Assembly (NCBI RefSeq): GCF_000011905.1
Contig: NC_002936.3
Coordinates: 558,001 to 622,000 of the forward strand
Direction: 5' to 3'
Origin: Dehalococcoides mccartyi 195
GTDB taxonomy: Bacteria; Chloroflexota; Dehalococcoidia; Dehalococcoidales; Dehalococcoidaceae
Length of the DNA stretch: 64,000 nt
Positions 9,965 to 17,109 of the stretch are shown here, piece by piece. The notes below the pieces were generated by a model. It was not told the origin of the DNA, ran no database searches, and saw only the letters and a list, made by a program, of their open reading frames with translations. Within the stretch, counting starts at the first letter, position 1. Every line of letters starts with the position of its first letter. A program made the position numbers and the translations under genes.

Positions 9965-10903
9965 ATGGTCCGTGTTGCTGAAGAATGGTTTGCGGTATGC
10001 GGAGGGTGTGAACTTTCTCTACTGGATATAGGTGAATCGCTGCTGGATATTTTACCCAACTTGGAAATAGTACATATGCCGGTGCTTATGGACCACAAAC
10101 TTTTCGGGCAGAAGGGTGACGGCACTAAACCGGAAATCCCGGAAGCTGACCTTGGCCTGATTACCGGCGGTATCCGGAATGAGGAAAACAAGGAACTTGC
10201 TCTGGAAATGCGCAAGAAATGCAAGATAATAGTTGCCCTTGGCACCTGCGCCTGTTTTGGCGGCATTCCGGCTCTGGCAAACCTTTCCACTACCGAAGCA
10301 ATGCTGGACCAGATTTTTAATAAAGAAAAGGGTACTGACCCTTCTTCTCCTCCCAGTGACAAATCCCTCCCCAAGTTGCTTGACCGTGTTTATGCCGTAG
10401 ATGAAGTAATAAAAGTAGATATCCATCTGCCCGGTTGTCCTCCCACACCTGCCCATATAGTTGAACTTTTAAATGCAGTACTTGCAGGCAAGACATTTGC
10501 ACTTCCTGAAAGAAGTGTGTGTGATACCTGCCCCACCATACGTGAAAAACAATCTACCGGCGGGTCTATCAAACGCCCTCTGCAAAATGCCCAGTTTACC
10601 CCCGGCCGCTATGATAATATGCGCTGCCTGAATGAACAGGGTTTGTTCTGTCTGGGGCCGGTTACCAAAGCCGGGTGTAACCGCATCTTAGGAGCTGACC
10701 CCTCAGAAGAAATTCCCCGCTGCATCAAAGCCTATATGCCTTGCCGCGGCTGTTTCGGGCCGGTACGCCAGAGTTCCAACCCCACTGCTGATATAATGGG
10801 CTCTTTAAGCTATATCGGGCGTGACCCGAAGGAGATTGTTGACCGGGTGGCCACCATAAACCGCTTTATCGGTTCGGGTAGACTCCGCCCGCAGGATAAG
10901 TAG
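9965..10903 (+). CDS. vhuG: [NiFe] hydrogenase small subunit, Vhu/Mvh type
   Basis: This is the 312-residue iron-sulfur subunit of a cytosolic [NiFe] hydrogenase of the methyl-viologen-reducing type; it carries electrons from the active site. CGGCELSLLD (C12, C15) begins the proximal cluster, with ALGTCACFGGIPAL and LPGCPPTPAHI supplying the other ligands. Further cysteines (CLNEQGLFCLGP, AGCNRI, CIKAYMPCRGCFGP) form two more clusters. There is no Tat signal, so it stays in the cytoplasm, unlike the Hup-type uptake enzyme. The start has a strong AGGAGG. It precedes the large subunit by 29 bases. Confidence 0.9.
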   Translation: MVRVAEEWFAVCGGCELSLLDIGESLLDILPNLEIVHMPVLMDHKLFGQKGDGTKPEIPEADLGLITGGIRNEENKELALEMRKKCKIIVALGTCACFGGIPALANLSTTEAMLDQIFNKEKGTDPSSPPSDKSLPKLLDRVYAVDEVIKVDIHLPGCPPTPAHIVELLNAVLAGKTFALPERSVCDTCPTIREKQSTGGSIKRPLQNAQFTPGRYDNMRCLNEQGLFCLGPVTKAGCNRILGADPSEEIPRCIKAYMPCRGCFGPVRQSSNPTADIMGSLSYIGRDPKEIVDRVATINRFIGSGRLRPQDK

Positions 10904-10932
10904 TAACCACCTTTAGTTTATTCGGAGGATAT

Positions 10933-12372
10933 ATGAAACAGATTACAATACAGCCGGTTACCAGAATTGAAGGTGCTGCCAAGGTTGTGATAAACCTTGA
11001 TGATAATGGTAACGTATCTGATGCCCGCATGCATATTATAGAATTACGCGGTTTTGAAAAGTTCTGTATCGGGCGTCCGGTAGAGGAAATGCCCCGTATT
11101 ACCCCGCGTATCTGCGGTGTCTGCCCGCTTTCCCACCATTTGTGTTCGGCCAAAGCCTGTGATAATGTTTTCGGGGTTACCCCGCCTTCTGCCGGCCGCA
11201 AACTGCGTGAGCTGGCTAATGCTGCTGCTTATATGGAAGAGCATATCCTCCACTTCTTCTTCTTAGCCGGAGCAGACCTGGTAATGGGTCCGGGTGAAAA
11301 CTACTCCATGCGCAATGTTTTCGGTATAGCCCAGAAGATGCCTGAACTGGGACAGAAGGTTATACGCTCACGTCATCTGGCATCAAAACTGCTGGATTAC
11401 CTGCTGGGAAAAGATATTCACCCGGTAGCGGCTGTAGCCGGCGGTTTTTCCAAGCCGCTTACTGAAACCGAACGTGAAAAGATGATGGAAATGGCTAAAG
11501 AGCTGTTGGAGTTCGCCAAGTTCTCCATCGCCTATGCCAAAGAAAATCTTTTCGGAAAATATGAAGACCTTATTAAAGAAATTGGCGTTATCAAGACCGG
11601 TTTCTTGGGTACGGTAGATAAAAACGGGGCTTTAAACCAATATGACGGCCATCTTCGCCTGATGCACCCTGACGGTAAGTTTACCGAGTTTGACCCCAAA
11701 GATTATCTTGACCATATTACCGAACGGGTAGAAGACTGGAGTTATGCCAAATTCCCGTATGCTAAGGAACTGGGTGAATTCAATATGGATTTGGACAATC
11801 CCTCCGGCATTTTGCGGGTAAATACGCTGGCCCGTATAAATGTTTGTGAGCGCATTGCTACACCTTTAGCCCAGAAAGAACTGGAAGAGTTCCGCTCCAA
11901 GTTCGGACGCCCCGCCCAGCAGTCACTCCTTTTTAACTGGGCGCGCCTGATAGAGCTTTTGTATAATGCCGAAAGAGCGGTTGAACTTTTGTCTGACCCC
12001 GAAATCACCAGCACCAATACCCGTGTGCCGGTAACACCTAAAGCCGGCCGGGGAGTAGGGTGCATAGAAGCCCCCCGCGGCACGCTTATCCATGACTATA
12101 CCACAGATGAAAATGGTCTGGTTACTGATGCCAATCTGCTGGTTGCCACGGTTATGAACAATGCGGCTATAAATATGTCGGTAAAACAGGCTGCCCAGAC
12201 CCTGATTAAGGGCGGCAAATATGACGAAACCATTTTAGATGAAATAGAAATGGTGATACGGGCTTATGACCCCTGTTTGTCCTGCTCTACCCATGAGCTG
12301 AACGGCAAATTAGCGGTCAATCTGGATATAGTTGACGCCAAAGGTCAGCTGGTCCAGACTTACTCCAACTAA
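10933..12372 (+). CDS. vhuA: [NiFe] hydrogenase large subunit, Vhu/Mvh type
   Basis: This is the 479-residue catalytic subunit. The N-terminal nickel motif is RICGVC (C61, C64) and the C-terminal motif DPCLSC (C448, C451) is followed by STH at 452-454. The last 25 residues after H454 are the peptide removed by a maturation protease once nickel is inserted, and that protease is the next gene. All four nickel-binding cysteines are present, so the enzyme should be active. It starts 29 bases after vhuG with GGAGG upstream. Its electron acceptor is not encoded alongside. Confidence 0.93.
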   Translation: MKQITIQPVTRIEGAAKVVINLDDNGNVSDARMHIIELRGFEKFCIGRPVEEMPRITPRICGVCPLSHHLCSAKACDNVFGVTPPSAGRKLRELANAAAYMEEHILHFFFLAGADLVMGPGENYSMRNVFGIAQKMPELGQKVIRSRHLASKLLDYLLGKDIHPVAAVAGGFSKPLTETEREKMMEMAKELLEFAKFSIAYAKENLFGKYEDLIKEIGVIKTGFLGTVDKNGALNQYDGHLRLMHPDGKFTEFDPKDYLDHITERVEDWSYAKFPYAKELGEFNMDLDNPSGILRVNTLARINVCERIATPLAQKELEEFRSKFGRPAQQSLLFNWARLIELLYNAERAVELLSDPEITSTNTRVPVTPKAGRGVGCIEAPRGTLIHDYTTDENGLVTDANLLVATVMNNAAINMSVKQAAQTLIKGGKYDETILDEIEMVIRAYDPCLSCSTHELNGKLAVNLDIVDAKGQLVQTYSN

Positions 12373-12374
12373 AT

Positions 12375-12878
12375 ATGGAATGTTTACCGGAGTATTGCTT
12401 CCGTAAGGTAGTTGTGTTTGGCTGCGGGAATATACTCTACGGGGATGACGGTTTTGGCCCGGCGGTGGCAGATTACTTAAATGCCCACTGCCGGGTTCCT
12501 GATTTTGCCTGTGTTATGGACGTTGGCACTGCTATCCGCGAGCTGTTATTTAACATAATAATCAGCGAGGTTAAACCCAAAGTTATCGTGCTGGTAGATG
12601 CTATGGAAACCGGCCTGGGGGTGGGGGAACTGGGGCATCTGAGGGTTGAGCAGGTCTCACCGGAAAAGATAAATGATTTTTCTCTTCACCTTATGCCCAC
12701 CCTGAATATGCTTGAAGAACTCCATGCGGACGGCGGGGTGAAAATAGACGTGCTGGCGGTTAAACCCGAATGCATTCCCACCGAAATGGCACAGGGTCTG
12801 ACCGAAAAAGTGGAAAAAGCGGTAGCTGAAACAGCCGGATATATAGCGGATACCTATTTCAGCCAGCCCCCGCTTTAG
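12375..12878 (+). CDS. Hydrogenase maturation protease (HyaD/HycI/FrcD family)
   Basis: This 167-residue nickel-dependent endopeptidase removes the C-terminal tail of the hydrogenase large subunit. The opening VFGCGNILYGDDGFGPAVADYL is the family signature and its Glu/Asp positions bind nickel; LVDAMETG marks the second metal-binding block. The start lies two bases after the vhuA stop, so it belongs to the vhu operon and VhuA is its likely substrate. The stop overlaps the convergent gene by four bases. Confidence 0.9.
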   Translation: MECLPEYCFRKVVVFGCGNILYGDDGFGPAVADYLNAHCRVPDFACVMDVGTAIRELLFNIIISEVKPKVIVLVDAMETGLGVGELGHLRVEQVSPEKINDFSLHLMPTLNMLEELHADGGVKIDVLAVKPECIPTEMAQGLTEKVEKAVAETAGYIADTYFSQPPL

Positions 12879-13180
12879 GTGATTTCCTGACTCCAGTTCT
12901 GCATTATTTCCTTTATCTTTTGGGCCAGTTTAGGGTTATTGCGCAGGCGGTCAATAAAAATAGGGCAGGCTTCCAGCATAGAGTTCTGGGCAGCCGAAGC
13001 CATAGATAACATTTGCTGCATGGCTGCCTCGTCCTGGGGTGCGTTCATGCCCGGGCTTCCGCTTTGTACCTGCCGGCGGATATCTTCAGAAGTGTAACGC
13101 ATAGGGGTTGTGCATGCCCTGTACCAGGGGCATTCCTTGCATTGGGCTATGTTTGAAGCTTCATTTAATATATCTGTCAT
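12875..13180 (-). CDS. Hypothetical Cys-containing small protein
   Basis: This is a 101-residue protein of unknown family. The N-terminal cluster CKECPWYRAC (C14, C17, C23) could bind a metal or iron-sulfur cluster, and a further Cys occurs in EACPIF. The middle is rich in Met, Gln and Ala (AAMQQMLSMASAAQ). It has an AAGGAG ribosome site and lies 16 bases before the TlpA-like gene on the same strand, although downstream of it in transcription. It may be the last gene of the ccdA-tlpA unit. Confidence 0.6.
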   Translation of the reverse strand: MTDILNEASNIAQCKECPWYRACTTPMRYTSEDIRRQVQSGSPGMNAPQDEAAMQQMLSMASAAQNSMLEACPIFIDRLRNNPKLAQKIKEIMQNWSQEIT

Positions 13181-13196
13181 ATTTACTCCTTGATAT

Positions 13197-13733
13197 TCAG
13201 GTTATTTTTTTAAGCTGATTGTCAAAATCTGCCTGGCTGGAAACCCCCCCGAATTTTATGGCTTTTATTATACCCTCGGCATTTATGAAATAAGTAATGG
13301 GGATATAGTTTGCATTATAAAGCTGGCCTATATCACCGGTAGTATCCAGCAGTACCGGAAAGGTGAAACCTGTGTTTGCCATAAACCGCTCTATCAGGGA
13401 CTGGCTTTCCCGGATGTTTACCATAAAAACCTTGATACCGCTGGGGAGTGACTTGTTTTCATTATAGGCAGCTTCAAAGAAAGGCATCTCGTCTTGGCAG
13501 TAACCGCAGCTTATCATCCAGAAGTTCAGAACTACCCCAGAGCCCTTCAGTCCGCTTAAACTTATATCCTGCCCGGTCAGGTCTTTAAGGGAAAAATCAG
13601 GTGCCAGGTTGTTTATTCTTATGCCTGTTAGCGCTTCCCCGTCATCCGGCGGTAGGGGGGCAGCTTGATTGCAGGCGGACAGGCAAAGGCTGCCTATGAG
13701 CAGGAAACTGAGAGTTATCAATTTTCTTTTCAT
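13197..13733 (-). CDS. TlpA/ResA-like thioredoxin lipoprotein
   Basis: This is a 178-residue membrane-anchored thioredoxin-like protein. A signal sequence ends in the lipobox LSAC (C21). The redoxin domain begins at NLAPDFSLKDLTG and contains the redox pair CGYC in NFWMISCGYCQDE, then YIPITYFINAEG with the cis-Pro. It lies directly after ccdA (one-base gap), and CcdA would pass reducing equivalents to it across the membrane. In other bacteria this pair serves cytochrome c maturation or extracytoplasmic disulfide reduction; no cytochrome c gene is seen here. Confidence 0.87.
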   Translation of the reverse strand: MKRKLITLSFLLIGSLCLSACNQAAPLPPDDGEALTGIRINNLAPDFSLKDLTGQDISLSGLKGSGVVLNFWMISCGYCQDEMPFFEAAYNENKSLPSGIKVFMVNIRESQSLIERFMANTGFTFPVLLDTTGDIGQLYNANYIPITYFINAEGIIKAIKFGGVSSQADFDNQLKKIT

Positions 13734-13734
13734 T

Positions 13735-14457
13735 TTAAATTTGCAGAGTACTAAAAAACCCTATTTGATTGCTCAGTATAAGTATACCAATAACTATCAG
13801 TATCCCGCCACTTATCCCGTATACAGCTCCTGAGTAGCGGCTGTGTTTGCGGATAAGAGGCAGGGTTTTTTGAAGCAGCAAACCTAATACAAGAAAGGGT
13901 ATACCCATGCCCAGTGAAAAAACAGCCAGCAGAGCCGAACCGTAAAGCGGGCTTTCCCCTCCGAAGGTAAGGCTAAGTATGCTTCCCAGTATAGGGCTTA
14001 TGCAGGGCGTCCAGGCAAGGGTAAAAATAGCCCCGCTTAAAAAAGAGCGGACATAACTGCCACCACGCAGGCTTTGCTGGCCGAACAGGTGTTTTTCAAA
14101 ACTGAGGGATGGGAAACGGAGGCTAAGCAGCATATATCCGCCGAAGATGACAAGTATTCCCCCGGAAAGTATTCTTATCCAGAGTTCGCTTGGGTTTATA
14201 ATGACGCCTCCCAGTCCGGCTAATGCTCCCAGGCTGGTAAAAACAAGGCTGAAACCGGCTACAAAGGCGGCTGAATGCGGCAGAGTTTTAAAAGAAACGG
14301 CAAAGTCCGGTCGGGTATCCAGTATCTCTCTGCCGGTCAGACTGGCCAGATATACAGGCATCATAGGCAGCACACAGGGAGAGAAAAAGGCGGCCAGACC
14401 GCCCCCCAGGGCTAAAAGGTAAGAGATATCTTCCAAGCCTGTTTTACACCTTCCCAT
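13735..14457 (-). CDS. ccdA: CcdA-type thiol-disulfide transmembrane reductase
   Basis: This is a 240-residue protein with six hydrophobic segments. The two redox cysteines lie in FFSPCVLPMMPVYL and LAWTPCISPILGS, the hallmark of CcdA, which moves electrons from cytoplasmic thioredoxin to extracytoplasmic partners. The partner is very probably the TlpA-like lipoprotein encoded immediately downstream. The ATG at 14457 gives a short polar leader before the first membrane segment; a slightly later start is possible. Confidence 0.88.
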   Translation of the reverse strand: MGRCKTGLEDISYLLALGGGLAAFFSPCVLPMMPVYLASLTGREILDTRPDFAVSFKTLPHSAAFVAGFSLVFTSLGALAGLGGVIINPSELWIRILSGGILVIFGGYMLLSLRFPSLSFEKHLFGQQSLRGGSYVRSFLSGAIFTLAWTPCISPILGSILSLTFGGESPLYGSALLAVFSLGMGIPFLVLGLLLQKTLPLIRKHSRYSGAVYGISGGILIVIGILILSNQIGFFSTLQI

Positions 14458-14490
14458 AGCCCTGAAAACAAGGCTATAATGTACGTTAAT

Positions 14491-14499
14491 ATTATATCA
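14491..14499 (-). promoter_or_regulatory. Extended -10 promoter of ccdA-tlpA
   Basis: Read on the minus strand the bases give TGATATAAT, a perfect extended -10, with a predicted start near 14484 and a leader of ~27 bases. A TATAAT on the plus strand at 14474-14479 may serve the divergent nuclease gene. Confidence 0.55.
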
Positions 14500-14519
14500 G
14501 TTTTGCAGGCGGAGTATTT

Positions 14520-15659
14520 ATGCGCCCTCTTTCCTACAGCCAGATAGACCAGTATCAAAGCTGCCCTCTGAAATATCGTTTTTTATATATTGACGGCTTA
14601 AAACCGCCGGCAAAGGGGTATTTCAGTTTCGGCACAACTTTGCATGATTGTGCGGAGTACTTTTTCCGGGTAAAAGTACCCCCGCCGCCCAGTCTGGAAA
14701 ACCTGATGGAGTATTACTGTTTGCACTGGCGGTCTGAAGGGTATGAGTCTGCTGAGGCAGAAGAAAATTACCGTCAGTTAGGCGGGAAAATACTGGCAGA
14801 CTTCCACCGGATACATAGCGCAGATTTTCATATGCCGCTGGCGGTGGAGCACCAGTACACTGTAAATCTGGACGGGGTCAAGCTAACCGGCAAGATTGAC
14901 CGGGTGGATAAACTCCCTTCCGGCGAACTGTGTATTATAGATTATAAAAGCAATAAAGATTTATTTTCAGCCGAATATGTTCAAAACAATTTGCAGTTAA
15001 GCCTTTATCAGCTGGCAGTGGAACAGATTTGGTTTTTGCCGGTAGGTGAGCTTTGTTTGTATCACCTGCGCTCCAATACTGCCATGCGTTGTCCTGCCCG
15101 CAGTAAAGAGGTTATTGCCGATGCCCGGAATCTGGTGCTGGAAGTAGCTGAAAAAATAGAAAAAGCTATTTTCCCTGCCTGTGAAAACAGCTTTTGCCCG
15201 TGTGATTTTGCCCATCTCTGCCCGCTGTACCGCCACAAATACGCCCCTCCGCCCCAGTTGCCCCAAGCACCGCCCGTAGATATATCCCACGCGGTTGAGG
15301 AATATGTGGAACTCCAGTCCCGCAAGGGCGAAATTGAGGCCAGAATAGACACCCTGAAAGAGGCTATTATTGAGTATTGCCGGGCTAATTCACTGGGGAG
15401 GGTCTTCGGCAGTGAGCACGCGCTTAGCTACAAGGAAGTTTTGCGGACTGCTTACAACAATAAAGCTGTACGTGATTTGCTGGAGCCGCTGGGATTGTGG
15501 AATCAGGTGTCCAGTTTGGATAAAACCCTGCTTGAGGAATATCTGGAAACAGATGCCTGCGGTCAGGAACTGAAAAAACGGATACTGGCTTTAAAAGAGG
15601 TTATTTCCTCCTCTCCGCGGCTGTATGTAAAACAGATTTCAAAAGACCAGGACAACTGA
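14520..15659 (+). CDS. PD-(D/E)XK nuclease with Cas4/AddB-like Fe-S staple
   Basis: This is a 379-residue nuclease of the RecB/PD-(D/E)XK superfamily. SYSQIDQYQSCPLKYRF opens the domain, GKIDRVDKLPSGELCIIDYKSNKD holds the catalytic Asp and the Asp-x-Lys of motifs II and III, and LQLSLYQLAVEQ is the QxxxY motif. One N-terminal Cys (CPLKY) and three C-terminal Cys (CENSFCPCDFAHLC) are arranged like the iron-sulfur staple of Cas4 and AddB. About 120 further residues follow. No helicase or CRISPR gene is nearby, so it may be a free-standing repair nuclease. GGCGGAG precedes the ATG. Confidence 0.82.
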   Translation: MRPLSYSQIDQYQSCPLKYRFLYIDGLKPPAKGYFSFGTTLHDCAEYFFRVKVPPPPSLENLMEYYCLHWRSEGYESAEAEENYRQLGGKILADFHRIHSADFHMPLAVEHQYTVNLDGVKLTGKIDRVDKLPSGELCIIDYKSNKDLFSAEYVQNNLQLSLYQLAVEQIWFLPVGELCLYHLRSNTAMRCPARSKEVIADARNLVLEVAEKIEKAIFPACENSFCPCDFAHLCPLYRHKYAPPPQLPQAPPVDISHAVEEYVELQSRKGEIEARIDTLKEAIIEYCRANSLGRVFGSEHALSYKEVLRTAYNNKAVRDLLEPLGLWNQVSSLDKTLLEEYLETDACGQELKKRILALKEVISSSPRLYVKQISKDQDN

Positions 15660-15680
15660 AAGCGCAGGTTGGGGGAGTAG

Positions 15681-16169
15681 ATGTTCTTTCAAGTAATAGG
15701 GGTATTTTTACTGGCGCTGCTGGAAATCTGGCTGGCAATACCGGCTGGTTTGATTTGGGGTTTGAACCCCGCTCTGGTTATCCTGCTGGTATGCGGCGGT
15801 ACTCTAAGCGGCGTTGGTGTGATTCTGCTTCTTTCAGAGAAGATACGGGCAGGCTCAAACCGCTGGCTGGATAAAAACCGTACCGGTGATGCATCTTTAA
15901 GCCTGTCAGCCCTGTTTGCCCAAATCATTATATCCCTGCAGGAGAGGCTTCGTTCGGGCCGCCTGTACAAGGTATGGCTGAAATACGGAATTATCGGGTT
16001 GGGGCTTTTATCCCCGGTGCTGACCAGCGCTCCCATAGCGGCTTTTCTGGGAGTAATGCTGAATGCAGGCAGGTTAAAATTGTTTGTCTGGATAGCAATC
16101 GGGGTGGCGGTGTGGACTACCGGGCTCACTCTGGCTATGCATTTCGGGCTGATACTGCTGGGAATCTAA
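15681..16169 (+). CDS. Small multi-drug export-like membrane protein
   Basis: This is a 162-residue integral membrane protein with about four hydrophobic segments: residues 3-22, 28-50, 97-125 and 130-160. The pattern LLALLEIWLAIPAGLIWGLNP with a late GLLSPVLTSAPIAAFLGVMLNAGRL resembles the putative small multi-drug export family (PF06695). That name rests on weak evidence even in the family, so the substrate is unknown. It follows the nuclease gene by 21 bases with GGGGGAG before the ATG and may share its transcript. Confidence 0.6.
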   Translation: MFFQVIGVFLLALLEIWLAIPAGLIWGLNPALVILLVCGGTLSGVGVILLLSEKIRAGSNRWLDKNRTGDASLSLSALFAQIIISLQERLRSGRLYKVWLKYGIIGLGLLSPVLTSAPIAAFLGVMLNAGRLKLFVWIAIGVAVWTTGLTLAMHFGLILLGI

Positions 16170-16280
16170 AAAAGTATCCGAAATGCTTAGTGAAAAAATA
16201 AAAAAACCTGATGCCAAAAGCCAAAACATGTGGTACAATAAATTCTAGCAAACCAAGAGCCAGAGTGCTAAAGACGATTA

Positions 16281-16309
16281 TTGTTTGGGTATTTTAACAA
16301 TGTTATACT
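16281..16309 (+). promoter_or_regulatory. Promoter of the radical SAM-nrdJ operon
   Basis: TTGTTT (16281-16286), a 17-base spacer and TATACT (16304-16309) form a good sigma-A promoter with a start near 16316. The leader holds a small hairpin (GCGAGCCT pairing with AGGCTTGC, 16318-16339) and GGGGGA before the ATG at 16360. No cobalamin riboswitch is present here. Confidence 0.7.
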
Positions 16310-16359
16310 TATAAAAGCGAGCCTTTCTGCAGGCTTGCTAATCATGTTTGGGGGACTGA

Positions 16360-17109
16360 ATGAAGGTTTATCATCTGGCATATGAGCCAAGTTACCATTC
16401 AATGGATTTTCATTTTTGGACTGAATGTAATTTAAAATGCCGCGGTTGTTATACCAATTATGAGGTTTATGATTTTGGCCTGATGGATGACCCGGTAGCT
16501 GAAATAATTACCCATGAAAGACAAGCCCCTCCCACCGAATTTCTGTCTTTTGACCAGGTTATGGAAAAGATAGATGGATATACTATAAAATATGCGGTTT
16601 TTCTGGGTACGGAGGCGGTGCTTGACCCTGAGCTGCCTAAACTTGCCAAGGCTGTCCATGAAAAATATGGCTCTTACAACATACTTTTAACCAATGGCAT
16701 CCGGATGCCAGACCTTACGGATATTGACCAGGTTATTTTCAGCCTGAAGGCTTATTCCGAAGATATTTACCGTGATTATACCAGCCGCTCAAACAAGTCA
16801 GCCCTGGAAAACCTGAAGAAAATACATGCGGCTTTGGGTGACCGCAAACTTCACGTAGAAGTGGTGTACATACCTGATTATATAGCCAAAGACGAAATAG
16901 AAAAGGTAGCCCAGTTTTTAGCCAGCATAGATAAAGATATGTCCTTCCGTATAGATGCCTATTTCCCCATTCCGGGTTGCCCCTGGCGGGCGGCCAACAA
17001 GGAAGAGGTGGAAGAAGCCGCTGAGGCTGCCCGTAAGTATTTGAATAATGTGGTGGTGCTTACCCTGGATATGAAACGAATCGGTGATAAGGCCATTAAG
17101 GTTTTTTAA
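16360..17109 (+). CDS. Radical SAM protein coupled to class II RNR
   Basis: This is a 249-residue radical SAM enzyme. ECNLKCRGCY supplies the three cluster cysteines (C23, C27, C30), VFLGTEAVLD takes the place of the usual GGEP motif, and NILLTNGIRM follows. It lacks an extra ferredoxin or SPASM cysteine cluster, so it resembles the small glycyl-radical activases and anaerobic RNR activators. Its stop touches the start of nrdJ (no gap), so the two are co-translated. A class II RNR makes its radical from adenosylcobalamin and should not need an activase, so the role is unclear. Confidence 0.8.
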   Translation: MKVYHLAYEPSYHSMDFHFWTECNLKCRGCYTNYEVYDFGLMDDPVAEIITHERQAPPTEFLSFDQVMEKIDGYTIKYAVFLGTEAVLDPELPKLAKAVHEKYGSYNILLTNGIRMPDLTDIDQVIFSLKAYSEDIYRDYTSRSNKSALENLKKIHAALGDRKLHVEVVYIPDYIAKDEIEKVAQFLASIDKDMSFRIDAYFPIPGCPWRAANKEEVEEAAEAARKYLNNVVVLTLDMKRIGDKAIKVF

